DNA from: Mariprofundus sp. UBA1536
GTDB taxonomy: Bacteria; Pseudomonadota; Zetaproteobacteria; Mariprofundales; Mariprofundaceae
DNA: 64,000 bases
Reading direction: 5' to 3'
Assembly: GCA_002323245.1 (NCBI GenBank)
Contig: DCPU01000001.1
Location: forward strand, 62,001-126,000
The translations under genes were made by a program, and so were the position numbers. The notes below the pieces were generated by a model, which was not told where the DNA came from, did no database searches, and saw only the letters and a list, made by a program, of their open reading frames with translations. Of the stretch, positions 41,465-49,811 are shown in pieces; the first letter of the stretch is position 1, and the number at the start of each line of letters is the position of its first letter.

Positions 41465-42493
41465 CTAACCTTGTCCTATCACTTTTGCTGAATACTTCTC
41501 AATATTTAAGGGTAAATACATGGTAAATGTGGTGCGCAGCACTTCACTACTCACTTTGATTTTACCGCCATGCTCATGGGCCACTTGCTGCACCACGCTT
41601 AAACCCAATCCATTACCTCTATCTTTACCAGTGACATAAGGTTCAAAAAGTTTGCTGCGAATATTCTTAGGAATTTCATGACCGTTGCTGGTGATTTTAA
41701 TCGATAGCACTGAGCCTTTATTGCCAAGTAAGGTCACGCCATGCTCAATGCGTGTTTCCCACACAATCAAATCCGAATCGGCTTCAATGGCATTTTGCCA
41801 GAGGTTTTCCAACGCCTGACGCAGCCTTGTTTCATGCACAATAATATCAGGGATACCCGGATCAAACGAGCGCTGCACTTTTACCTTCGCATTGGCTTTG
41901 CAAACATTATCGATCAAGGCATGAATATTCACTGGATGCATAGCCACATTAGCTCTTGGCCCTACTTGTAGAAAACTGTCCACTCGCTCTTTGATACGAT
42001 CAATTTCCGATAACATATGTTTCACAATCTCAAAGTCATCGCCGTAAACTTGTTCGCTTAGCAGTTGGGTGGCACCGCGCAATGCTGCCAGAGGATTTTT
42101 AATTTCGTGTGCCCGCTCTAGCGCAATACGTGCCACAGTTTCGGCCACTTCATAACGCCGGCTTTCTTCTTCAGCTTCCAAACGATTGCCTTCGGCAGTG
42201 AGCACCACCGAAATATTACCATCATCTTGGCGTGAGCTGTGTAGCAAATAAGGCTTATGCCCAGTTACGGTATAAAAGGAGTCGGAAGTCACTATCATGC
42301 CATCTAAAGATTGCGCCAACATGTCATCCACTTCCGATTTGGGGGCGATATAATTACTTAAGGGTTGGCCCAGCAAACGTTTTTCCGAGACGTTCAAATG
42401 CTCTTGCGCCAAAAAGTTTGCCGCTAAAAAATTACCCGCCGCATCGAGCAAAATGCACGGCACTGGCAAATGCTGAAACTGGACAACTGGCAT
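41465..42493 (-). CDS. ntrB: Nitrogen regulation sensor kinase NtrB-type
   Basis: 342 residues. An N-terminal PAS domain (about 5-105) is followed by the DHp H-box RAHEIKNPLAALRGATQLL, with the phosphorylated His near residue 129 from this start. A GHKL ATPase domain follows, with N-box LENLWQNAIEADSD and G-boxes ending GNGLGLSVVQQ. No membrane segment is present, as expected for cytoplasmic NtrB controlled by PII. The ATG at 42493 lies one base after the dusB stop; an upstream TTG at 42505 would overlap dusB by 11 bp. Confidence 0.93.
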   Translation of the reverse strand: MPVVQFQHLPVPCILLDAAGNFLAANFLAQEHLNVSEKRLLGQPLSNYIAPKSEVDDMLAQSLDGMIVTSDSFYTVTGHKPYLLHSSRQDDGNISVVLTAEGNRLEAEEESRRYEVAETVARIALERAHEIKNPLAALRGATQLLSEQVYGDDFEIVKHMLSEIDRIKERVDSFLQVGPRANVAMHPVNIHALIDNVCKANAKVKVQRSFDPGIPDIIVHETRLRQALENLWQNAIEADSDLIVWETRIEHGVTLLGNKGSVLSIKITSNGHEIPKNIRSKLFEPYVTGKDRGNGLGLSVVQQVAHEHGGKIKVSSEVLRTTFTMYLPLNIEKYSAKVIGQG

Positions 42494-42494
42494 A

Positions 42495-43544
42495 TTAGTT
42501 TGCAAGAAGAAGCTCAGGTGTCAGTTCTTTTTCGGAGAGGGTTAAGAAATATGCTTTGGCCGCTTCCATTTGTTCAGGCCAAGTGTGGACCTTCTGGAAA
42601 TTCGAGCGAAATTCAGCAGAGCCTTTCCAGCCTTTGCTGTACCAAGGCACATGCTTACGCGCCAATTTACTGGCCCTTGCTATCCCGTGAAAATCAGCCA
42701 AATGCAACATATGCTCCAGCACCACGCCCCATACTTCATCGGCGGCTGGCGCAGCAGGTTTGGGTAAGCCCATCAATGCTGCGTGCACTTCTGCCAGCAC
42801 CCAAGGGTTGCCTTGCACAGCTCTACCAATCATCACCCCGTCGCAACCCGATTGCTTCACCATCTCAATGGCTGAATCACCATCAATAATGTCGCCATTG
42901 CCAATCACAGGGATGGAAACCACGGATTTTGCTCTACCAATATCAAACCAATTGGCATGACCATTAAACATTTGCGCGCGGGTGCGGCCATGCACAGTGA
43001 GCATTTGGATGCCATGATTTTCAGCAATGCGAGCAATGTTTTCCACATTCTTGCTTTGCTCATCCCAACCTGTACGAATTTTTAACGTCACTGGCACTTC
43101 TACGGCTTTTACCACCGCATCAATCACCCGCGCCACCAGCGGCTCATCGCGCAACATGGCCGAGCCGGCGATTTGTTTGACCACCTTCTTCACTGGGCAA
43201 CCCATATTGATATCAATAAAATCAGCGCCGCGCTCTTGCGCCCAAAGCGCTGCTTCAACCACAAATTTTGAATCAGAGCCAGCAATTTGAATCGAAACAG
43301 GGCTTTCGTTGTCATCCAACTCTGCCATTCTTTCCGTACGTTCTCTGCCCTGCCCCACTGCCCGTGATGCAATCATCTCGGTAACAGTCAAACCAATACC
43401 AAACCGGCGACACACGCGGCGAAATGGCAAGTCGGTAATACCCGCCATGGGCGCAAGCGCAATCGGCGGATTGATAAGAAATTTACCCAGCTTAAAGCCG
43501 GGCAAAAGTGGCGAATTGTCTTGAATCGAGTTCACTTGGGTCAT
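42495..43544 (-). CDS. dusB: tRNA-dihydrouridine synthase
   Basis: 349 residues. FMN-dependent TIM barrel with PPIALAPMAGITDLPFRRVC at the N-terminus, the catalytic Cys in INMGCPVKKV, and HGRTRAQMFNGHANW. A C-terminal helical domain follows. It reduces specific D-loop uridines. As nifR3 it precedes ntrB-ntrC in several alphaproteobacteria, the arrangement seen here, while in E. coli dusB precedes fis instead. Confidence 0.95.
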   Translation of the reverse strand: MTQVNSIQDNSPLLPGFKLGKFLINPPIALAPMAGITDLPFRRVCRRFGIGLTVTEMIASRAVGQGRERTERMAELDDNESPVSIQIAGSDSKFVVEAALWAQERGADFIDINMGCPVKKVVKQIAGSAMLRDEPLVARVIDAVVKAVEVPVTLKIRTGWDEQSKNVENIARIAENHGIQMLTVHGRTRAQMFNGHANWFDIGRAKSVVSIPVIGNGDIIDGDSAIEMVKQSGCDGVMIGRAVQGNPWVLAEVHAALMGLPKPAAPAADEVWGVVLEHMLHLADFHGIARASKLARKHVPWYSKGWKGSAEFRSNFQKVHTWPEQMEAAKAYFLTLSEKELTPELLLAN

Positions 43545-43660
43545 ACGCGGGGTGGTGTCCTTTGGCTAAACATATGGAAATCTGCCTAAATTTTGTGCAA
43601 CACTAACCATTTCACCAGCATTGTCGACCACACAACATGATTGAACAAAATTGATATCCC

Positions 43661-44272
43661 ATGCAGCTTTGCGACATGACAATTTCCCTTCAATGGCCCA
43701 ACACCCAATTCAAAATATCCGTTGCCGATGCCAAACAATTTCCTGAAACCCATTTGCCGCAAATTGCCGTGGCTGGGCACTCCAATGTGGGCAAGTCTTC
43801 CTTGCTCAACACCCTCTTTGCGCGCAAAGGTTTGGTCAAAACCTCCAAAAATCCTGGCTGCACACGCCTGCTTAATGTGTTTGAAGTCGATGCCCAATTG
43901 ATGGTCGTGGATTTGCCTGGATATGGTTATGCCCGCGCTCCCAAAGCGGAGAAATACAAATGGGCTCAGCTGATTGAAGGCTATCTGAAAAGCCCAAAAG
44001 TTGCCCAACTTGTGCTTGTGTTACTTGATTTCCGCCATGGCCCCAAAGACAGCGATTTGCAAATGATTGAATGGCTCAATGAAGCTGGCATTCGCTGGTA
44101 TCCTGTTGCTACCAAGGCTGATAAGCTCGAAGGCAACGCCAAACGCAAACGTGTTAAAGAGATGTTTGATGCTTTGGGCATTACCCCTATTCTCACATCC
44201 AGCCTCAATAATGTCGGCGTGGAAGAACTACGTAATATCATCATCCAAGAAGTATTCACCGCCCATGACTGA
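43661..44272 (+). CDS. engB: Ribosome biogenesis GTP-binding protein EngB/YsxC
   Basis: 203 residues. G1 is GHSNVGKSSLL near residue 40, G2/G3 follow with DLPGYGYARAPKAEK, and G4 is TKADKL near residue 150. EngB is needed for late 50S subunit assembly. The start could be 43661 or an inner ATG at 43676, and neither has a clear Shine-Dalgarno. The end overlaps the next gene by 8 bp. Confidence 0.95.
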   Translation: MQLCDMTISLQWPNTQFKISVADAKQFPETHLPQIAVAGHSNVGKSSLLNTLFARKGLVKTSKNPGCTRLLNVFEVDAQLMVVDLPGYGYARAPKAEKYKWAQLIEGYLKSPKVAQLVLVLLDFRHGPKDSDLQMIEWLNEAGIRWYPVATKADKLEGNAKRKRVKEMFDALGITPILTSSLNNVGVEELRNIIIQEVFTAHD

Positions 44273-45092
44273 AAGCGATATCCGTCTCAGCTTTTTCTTG
44301 GGCATTTTTACAGTTGTGATGTTATGGGAATTTTTTGCGTGCAAACGCAAATTAAACACCAATAAGAGCAAACGCTGGTTTAACAATATCGCCCTTGTCG
44401 CCCTTGATACACTTATCGTGCGCCTGTTGCTACCAGCTGGTGCTGTAGGCATAGCCTTGTGGGCAGATGAAAGCAACTTCGGCCTACTTCATCTCGTATC
44501 ACTGCCAGTACCCGTTGCGATTATTTTAAGTGTGATTATTTTAGATTTGGTGATTTATTGGCAACATCGGATGTTTCATCAAGTACCCCTGCTGTGGCGT
44601 TTGCATCAGGTGCATCATGCCGATCGTGATATTGATGTAACCACAGCCCTGCGCTTTCACCCCATCGAAATTCTGATTTCAATGCTCATTAAATTTGCAG
44701 CGGTTCTGCTTATTGGCGCACCTGCCTTGGCTGTTGTTTTTTTTGAAGTGGTGCTCAATGGCATGGCCATGTTTAACCATGGTAATATTCGTTTACCCAA
44801 AGCTTGGGATGCGCTGCTGCGTATCGTGTTGGTCACACCCGATATGCACCGTGTTCACCATTCAGTGCTCCCCCATGAAACCAATAGTAATTATGGATTT
44901 AACATCTCGCTTTGGGACAAGCTTTTTTCCAGCTATCATGCCCAGCCTGATGCTGGCCACGATGGAATGACCATTGGTCTAAACCAGTATCAACACCAAC
45001 CCACCGATGCTTTGCTATGGATGTTGCGCTTGCCTTTAAATTCAGCAGCGATGACCTACGCCAAGAACAATCAAGGAGGCAATCATGAGTGA
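44265..45092 (+). CDS. Fatty acid hydroxylase/sterol desaturase family membrane protein
   Basis: 275 residues from the ATG at 44265 (MTESDIRLSFFLGIF). It has several hydrophobic segments and the di-iron histidine clusters WQHRMFHQ (HxxxH), LHQVHHAD (HxxHH) and HRVHHSVLPHE. Family members hydroxylate lipids; no sterol pathway is implied in bacteria. It overlaps engB by 8 bp and the BFD-like gene by 8 bp, so it is in the middle of a co-translated run. Confidence 0.9.
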   Translation: MTESDIRLSFFLGIFTVVMLWEFFACKRKLNTNKSKRWFNNIALVALDTLIVRLLLPAGAVGIALWADESNFGLLHLVSLPVPVAIILSVIILDLVIYWQHRMFHQVPLLWRLHQVHHADRDIDVTTALRFHPIEILISMLIKFAAVLLIGAPALAVVFFEVVLNGMAMFNHGNIRLPKAWDALLRIVLVTPDMHRVHHSVLPHETNSNYGFNISLWDKLFSSYHAQPDAGHDGMTIGLNQYQHQPTDALLWMLRLPLNSAAMTYAKNNQGGNHE

Positions 45093-45297
45093 CGAGATCA
45101 ACGAAGGTATGGTCAATCGCTGCGAGTGTATAAATAAAACCTTTGCTCAGCTCAAAAATTTAGGCTCACTTGAAGCTGCCATTGCCGCTGGCGCTGGCCA
45201 AGAATGCGAGGGATGCGTGCCTTGGTTAAAGCTTTCTTTTGCTTCGGGCGAAGATGAAATTGCATTGGAAGACCCGCGTTTGAAGGATTATGAATAA
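45085..45297 (+). CDS. BFD-like [2Fe-2S]-binding small protein
   Basis: 70 residues with the BFD-type cysteine spacing: CEC at residues 13-15 and CEGC at 41-44, separated by a helical segment, as in bacterioferritin-associated ferredoxin and the NifU/NirB central domain. It probably holds a [2Fe-2S] cluster. No bacterioferritin gene is in the window. AGGAGG lies near its ATG inside the upstream coding end. Its stop overlaps the next start by one base (TAATG). Confidence 0.78.
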   Translation: MSDEINEGMVNRCECINKTFAQLKNLGSLEAAIAAGAGQECEGCVPWLKLSFASGEDEIALEDPRLKDYE

Positions 45298-46364
45298 TGG
45301 CAGATAAGCCCATCGTACACGCCAGCAAAGGCGAGCATGTACTGATTATCCTTGCCTGTTTGGTCATCGTCATTGCAGGCCTTAAATCAGCTGCGCCATT
45401 GTTTGTGCCCTTGCTGGTATCGGCTTTTTTAGCGATTATTTGTTTGCCGCCATTATATTTTCTTTTGCGCCGCGGCTTTAGCACCGCCATCGCGGTTTCA
45501 ACCATCACACTGGGCTTGCTTATCTTAGGCTTATTGCTGGCCATCTTTGCTGGCGCTTCAGTTGCTGATTTTTCCAACAATATCCCCATGTATCAAAGCC
45601 GTATCCAATCGCAAATGGTTGGCCTGCTTACTTGGCTGCAAGGGCAAGGACTGAATGTGCCCAAACAGGCTATCTTGGATAGTTTTGACCCATCGATTAT
45701 CATGAAACTGGCTGGCACATTGCTTAGCAGTATCGGCAATATGCTAACCAATGCTTTTATGATTGTATTGATTGTCATTTTCCTTCTCGTAGAAGCTGTT
45801 GCCCTCCCACACAAATGGGAAGTCATGGATGGGCATGCACCCAACCCGAAAGTGTTTAAACGTTTTTTAGATTCAGTGCACAAATATGTCGCCATTAAAA
45901 GCGCAGTCAGTTTGGCTACGGGCGCTTTTATCACGGTTTGGCTTACCGTTCTCGGCGTGGAGCACGCCATTCTTTGGGGCTTGATTGCCTTTTTGTTTAA
46001 TTTTGTACCCAACATCGGCTCCATTATCGCCGCCGTTCCTGCTGTATTATTAGCGTTGGTACAACTGGGCGTGGATGCCGCCTTGCTCACAGCCTTAGGA
46101 TTTGTTGTGGTTAATATCGTGATGGGCAATGTGATTGAGCCAAAGTTTATGGGCAAAGGTGTAGGCTTATCCACGTTGGTGGTATTTTTATCCCTTGTGA
46201 TTTGGGGCTGGGTGCTTGGCCCTGTGGGTATGTTGTTATCCGTGCCGCTAACGATGATTGTGAAATTTGCTTGCGAAGCCAAAGAAGAAACCCAGTGGAT
46301 TGCTGTTTTGTTAGGCCCAGATATCAGCGCAATCACGGAAAAGGAAACAACCCAACATGAATAA
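45297..46364 (+). CDS. AI-2E family transporter (PerM-type)
   Basis: 355 residues with seven or eight hydrophobic helices in the AI-2E family pattern. It shows PLLVSAFLAIICLPPLYFLLRRG near the N-terminus, a soluble middle around residue 180 and FNFVPNIGSIIAAVPAVLLALV plus EPKFMGKGVGLSTLVVFLSLVIWGW near the end. Family members have been linked to autoinducer-2 export or Na+/H+ exchange; the substrate here is unknown. It is coupled by TAATG to the BFD-like gene and overlaps lipA by 8 bp. Confidence 0.9.
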   Translation: MADKPIVHASKGEHVLIILACLVIVIAGLKSAAPLFVPLLVSAFLAIICLPPLYFLLRRGFSTAIAVSTITLGLLILGLLLAIFAGASVADFSNNIPMYQSRIQSQMVGLLTWLQGQGLNVPKQAILDSFDPSIIMKLAGTLLSSIGNMLTNAFMIVLIVIFLLVEAVALPHKWEVMDGHAPNPKVFKRFLDSVHKYVAIKSAVSLATGAFITVWLTVLGVEHAILWGLIAFLFNFVPNIGSIIAAVPAVLLALVQLGVDAALLTALGFVVVNIVMGNVIEPKFMGKGVGLSTLVVFLSLVIWGWVLGPVGMLLSVPLTMIVKFACEAKEETQWIAVLLGPDISAITEKETTQHE

Positions 46365-47280
46365 AACGATTATCCCCATTCAACTCATACAAGAGCCGCA
46401 ACACGCCCAACCCATGGCTGGCAAGCCTGCTTGGCTAAAAGTGCGCGCGCCGATGTCCAAAGAGTATGATCATATCGTTAAAATGATGCGCGATTTAAAG
46501 CTGAATACCGTATGCGAAGAAGCTTCGTGTCCGAACATTGGTGGCTGCTGGAAACAAGGCTCGGCTACCTTCATGATTCTCGGCCGTGTTTGCACGCGCA
46601 CCTGCGCATTTTGTGATGTAGCAACAGGAAAACCTGATGAAGTGGATCCCCAAGAGGCCATCAATCTGGCCAAGGCTGTTGCCGAAATTGGCTTGAAACA
46701 TGTAGTCATCACCTCCGTAGACAGAGACGACTTAAAAGATGGCGGCGCAGGGCATTACGCTACTGTGATTCGTGAACTCAAAGCCAGACAGCCGGATGTC
46801 ACCGTTGAAATTCTCACCCCAGATTTTCAGCGTAAACCCGATAGTTGCCTAAATACTATCATGGATGCCAAGCCGGATATCTTTAACCATAATTTGGAAA
46901 CTGTACCGCGCTTGTATCGCTCGATTCGCCCTGGTGCCCGTTATTTTACTTCTCTTCGCTTATTGCAACGCGCCAAAGAGCTCGACCCCAATGTGGTCAC
47001 CAAATCGGGCATTATGCTTGGCTTGGGTGAAGAGCGTGATGAAGTCTTGCAGGTGCTTGATGATATGCGCGAAGCTGATATTGATATCCTCACCATGGGA
47101 CAATATCTACGCCCCAGTGAAAAACATCATCCTGTGATGAAGTTCTGGACACCTGAGGAATTTGAAGACCTGAAATATTTGGCTGAGAAAAAAGGATTTG
47201 GCATGGTCGCTTCAGGCCCCTTGGTGCGATCTTCATTTCATGCTGATGAAGTGTTTCAAGCACTTAAATTAAAAAAATAA
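46357..47280 (+). CDS. lipA: Lipoyl synthase
   Basis: 307 residues. The auxiliary cluster motif CEEASCPNIGGC and the radical-SAM CTRTCAFC are both present, and RSSFHAD near the C-terminus supplies the conserved serine ligand. It inserts sulfur into octanoyl groups on the E2 subunits of 2-oxoacid dehydrogenases and on GcvH. lipB is not adjacent, which is unusual for this gene but not rare. Confidence 0.97.
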   Translation: MNKTIIPIQLIQEPQHAQPMAGKPAWLKVRAPMSKEYDHIVKMMRDLKLNTVCEEASCPNIGGCWKQGSATFMILGRVCTRTCAFCDVATGKPDEVDPQEAINLAKAVAEIGLKHVVITSVDRDDLKDGGAGHYATVIRELKARQPDVTVEILTPDFQRKPDSCLNTIMDAKPDIFNHNLETVPRLYRSIRPGARYFTSLRLLQRAKELDPNVVTKSGIMLGLGEERDEVLQVLDDMREADIDILTMGQYLRPSEKHHPVMKFWTPEEFEDLKYLAEKKGFGMVASGPLVRSSFHADEVFQALKLKK

Positions 47281-47372
47281 GCTTCACTTCATGTAGCGGT
47301 TGTAGTTTTGCTCAAAGCTTACTAAGTTTGCCCACATTTAACTTTTTCAATAAAATCAAGGAGTGTAACCCC

Positions 47373-47891
47373 ATGAAAAAAATCATTTTAGCAGCAACCT
47401 CTGCCCTTTTACTTAGCCTAACGCCCACATCAGCCTCAGCCATTGATGCAGAAGTGCTCAACGATGTGCAACTGGGCGTTGGTATTGGTATGGTTGATTT
47501 TGGCCTTCAAGATTCAGGTTTGCTGTATTACATCACCGCACAAAAAGAAATGAACATCATCTTGGGTGATTTCGATAGTTTTGCGCAATTTCGTTTGGGT
47601 TCATCTTCTGCCGCTAAAACTGGTTCTTTTACCGAGAAAAAATTTGATTATATCGCCTCAGCATTATTCAAAAGCAGCATGCAATTACAAAATGACATGA
47701 ATGCATACGGTCTTGCTGGTTTTTCTTTGGCCAGCGTTGCTCTTAACGGCAGTTCATACAATGACTTAAGCTTTACGTATGGTTTTGGTTTGGAAAAAGC
47801 CATTACACCCGAAGTGAAAGTTGGCTTTGAGTACACTGCATATTCACTATTTGCAGATGCATTTGCAGTAACTGGGTCTTACAAGTTTTAA
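47373..47891 (+). CDS. Small outer-membrane beta-barrel protein
   Basis: 172 residues from MKKIILAATSALLLS. A signal peptide is predicted to be cleaved after SASA. The mature part alternates in short amphipathic strands (VQLGVGIGMVDFGL, QFRLGS, YGLAGFSLASV, FTYGFGLEK, VGFEYTAYSL) and ends with aromatic Phe (GSYKF), the C-terminal signal of BamA-inserted barrels. About eight strands are likely, as in OmpW/OmpA-like barrels. Function unknown. AAGGAG lies 10 bases before the ATG. Confidence 0.75.
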   Translation: MKKIILAATSALLLSLTPTSASAIDAEVLNDVQLGVGIGMVDFGLQDSGLLYYITAQKEMNIILGDFDSFAQFRLGSSSAAKTGSFTEKKFDYIASALFKSSMQLQNDMNAYGLAGFSLASVALNGSSYNDLSFTYGFGLEKAITPEVKVGFEYTAYSLFADAFAVTGSYKF

Positions 47892-47912
47892 TCCCTATTG
47901 GCTCTCTATAAC

Positions 47913-47946
47913 AAAGCCGTGATGCCAAAAGCATCGCGGCTTTTTT
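47913..47946. terminator. Bidirectional terminator between the barrel gene and ispF
   Basis: AAAGCCGTGATGC, the loop CAAAA, GCATCGCGGCTTTTTT: a stem with one mismatch ending in T residues on the plus strand and with A residues in front for the minus strand. It runs to the ispF stop codon, so the minus-strand operon probably ends here too. Confidence 0.85.
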
Positions 47947-48424
47947 ATGACTTGTTCAGTAGCACCACAGCTTGGGCTGCAATGCCTTCACCACGCCCTG
48001 TAAAGCCAAGCTTCTCAGTGGTTGTGGCTTTAATATTAATAGCATCAGCATCAATGCCTAAAACATTCGCTAAACGCTCGCGCATCGGCGTAATATAAGT
48101 TGCCAATTTGGGTTGCTGGGCAATGACGGTTGCATCGATATTGCCAATGGCATATCCCAAATCAACAATACTCGTGTGAACCTGACGCAGTAAATCTGTG
48201 CTATCCGCACCTTTATACGCTGGATCAGTATCTGGAAAGTGTTTACCAATATCACCAAGGCAAGCTGCGCCAAGAAGCGCATCGCAAATGGCATGAATCA
48301 ACACATCTGCATCCGAGTGTCCAGCCAAACCCAAATGATAAGGCACATGAATACCGCCCAAAATCAAAGCCCTGTTTTCTGCAAACGCATGCACATCAAA
48401 GCCCTGCCCAATGCGAATATTCAT
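47945..48424 (-). CDS. ispF: 2-C-methyl-D-erythritol 2,4-cyclodiphosphate synthase
   Basis: 159 residues, the normal length. The zinc ligands are in GFDVHAF (Asp10, His12) and a later His, and the GHSDADVLIHAICDALLGA and FPDTDPAYKGADS segments are typical. It makes the cyclodiphosphate intermediate of the MEP pathway. It overlaps ispD by 4 bp and is the last gene of the long minus-strand run. Confidence 0.97.
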   Translation of the reverse strand: MNIRIGQGFDVHAFAENRALILGGIHVPYHLGLAGHSDADVLIHAICDALLGAACLGDIGKHFPDTDPAYKGADSTDLLRQVHTSIVDLGYAIGNIDATVIAQQPKLATYITPMRERLANVLGIDADAINIKATTTEKLGFTGRGEGIAAQAVVLLNKS

Positions 48425-49137
48425 TGCATATCTCCTATGCGTTTTTCTTGCAGTGCCTGCTTCAGCAACAAATCTTCAAGCCAAAGCATATCTTCAGGCG
48501 TGGTCACTTTGCGATTATTGATATCACCCTTACTGATATATACAGGGTAGCCAGCAGCTTCTAACACTGATGCATCATCGGTATGCAAATGCAGTCGATC
48601 TGCCTCTAGTTTAAGCGCTTGCTCAAACCACAAACGTTTGCCCACCTGCGGCGTTTGCACAGCCATCAATAGTTTACGATCAGGCGTTTCCACCACTTGG
48701 CCGTTGGCATTGATACGCTTAATGGTGTCGTGGACAGCGAGCCCTGGCACAGCAGCACCATGAAAATCAGCCACATCCAACACATCAGCAAGCAGTGCCG
48801 CTGATGGCAGGGCTCTGGCGGCATCGTGCACAGCCACCATATCAATTTCCAAAGGCAAAGCCGCCAAACCATGACACATCGACATGCTTCGCTCTTCTCC
48901 GCCAATCACAGGGGGAAGCAGTGTAAAGGGCCAAACACCCATGGCTGCAACTTCGGCAAAGCGCGTATCACCAGCTGCAATCACTGGTTGCACCACAGAA
49001 ATGCGTGGCTCAGCTGCCAAACTTTTGAGGGTATGATAAATTAAAGGAAAACCAGCGACTTCTAAGTATTGTTTGGGAATCTCACTGCCAAAGCGCTTAC
49101 CGCTCCCTGCTGCCAGCAATAGTAACCCAACTTGCAT
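48421..49137 (-). CDS. ispD: 2-C-methyl-D-erythritol 4-phosphate cytidylyltransferase
   Basis: 238 residues. The CTP-binding loop LLLAAGSGKRFGSEIPKQYL is at the N-terminus, followed by VAVHDAARALP and GLAVHDTIKRI. It couples MEP to CTP. The ispD-ispF order with a 4-bp overlap is the common arrangement, and pyrF lies 2 bp upstream. Confidence 0.97.
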   Translation of the reverse strand: MQVGLLLLAAGSGKRFGSEIPKQYLEVAGFPLIYHTLKSLAAEPRISVVQPVIAAGDTRFAEVAAMGVWPFTLLPPVIGGEERSMSMCHGLAALPLEIDMVAVHDAARALPSAALLADVLDVADFHGAAVPGLAVHDTIKRINANGQVVETPDRKLLMAVQTPQVGKRLWFEQALKLEADRLHLHTDDASVLEAAGYPVYISKGDINNRKVTTPEDMLWLEDLLLKQALQEKRIGDMQ

Positions 49138-49139
49138 AT

Positions 49140-49811
49140 TCAGGATGCACTTGCCATGAGTGCCACAGCTTCTCGCGCGGCCACAGCTCTATCGGGCGCA
49201 TGCAAAATGGGTCTACCCACCACCAAATAATCCGAGCCTTCCGCAATCGCCATTTTGGGGTCGGCAACGCGTTGTTGATCTTGGGTATCTTGGTCTCCCC
49301 AACGAATACCTGGCGTAACAGTGATAAAGTCTGTGCCACAAGCTTCTTTGATAGCAGCTACTTCAAATACACTGCATACCACACCAGCCAAACCACAGGC
49401 TTTGGCCAGTTTTGCCCGCTCTATCGCGACAGCCAAGGCTTGCTCTTTGGGCATGGTATCACTGGTTAATACTGTGACAGCAATGAGTTTCATATCAGGA
49501 AATTTAGCAGCAGCATTTGCTGCAGAGCGCAACATGGCTTCCCCGCCACCAGCATGCACATTCACCATTTGCACACCCAATTGACCAGCGCTTTCAATAG
49601 CTTGACCAACGGTGTTGGGAATATCGTGAAATTTTAAATCCAAGAAAATCTTATGCTTTGTTTTAAGCTGCGAAATTAGTGCTGGCCCTTCAGCCACAAA
49701 TAAACGTAAGCCCACTTTGAGCCAACCCACATCTTTGCCCAAACTTGCTGCCACTTCCAAGGCCTGTGTTTTGTTTTCAACATCCAAAGCCACCATCAAA
49801 CGATCACGCAT
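49140..49811 (-). CDS. pyrF: Orotidine 5'-phosphate decarboxylase
   Basis: About 223 residues from MRDRLMVALDVE. The catalytic lysine-aspartate array is in FLDLKFHDIPNTV, with VNVHAGGGEAML and the C-terminal phosphate-gripping TPGIRW and VVGRPIL segments. A longer frame reaches 49928, but its first 39 residues lie in lapB and are not family-like. The chosen ATG overlaps the lapB stop by 8 bp. In gammaproteobacteria lapA-lapB-pyrF is the usual order. Confidence 0.96.
   Translation of the reverse strand: MRDRLMVALDVENKTQALEVAASLGKDVGWLKVGLRLFVAEGPALISQLKTKHKIFLDLKFHDIPNTVGQAIESAGQLGVQMVNVHAGGGEAMLRSAANAAAKFPDMKLIAVTVLTSDTMPKEQALAVAIERAKLAKACGLAGVVCSVFEVAAIKEACGTDFITVTPGIRWGDQDTQDQQRVADPKMAIAEGSDYLVVGRPILHAPDRAVAAREAVALMASAS

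Noticed and set aside
45593..46336. A 247-codon minus-strand frame
   Set aside because: It is fully inside the AI-2E family transporter on the other strand and has the composition of a shadow frame.
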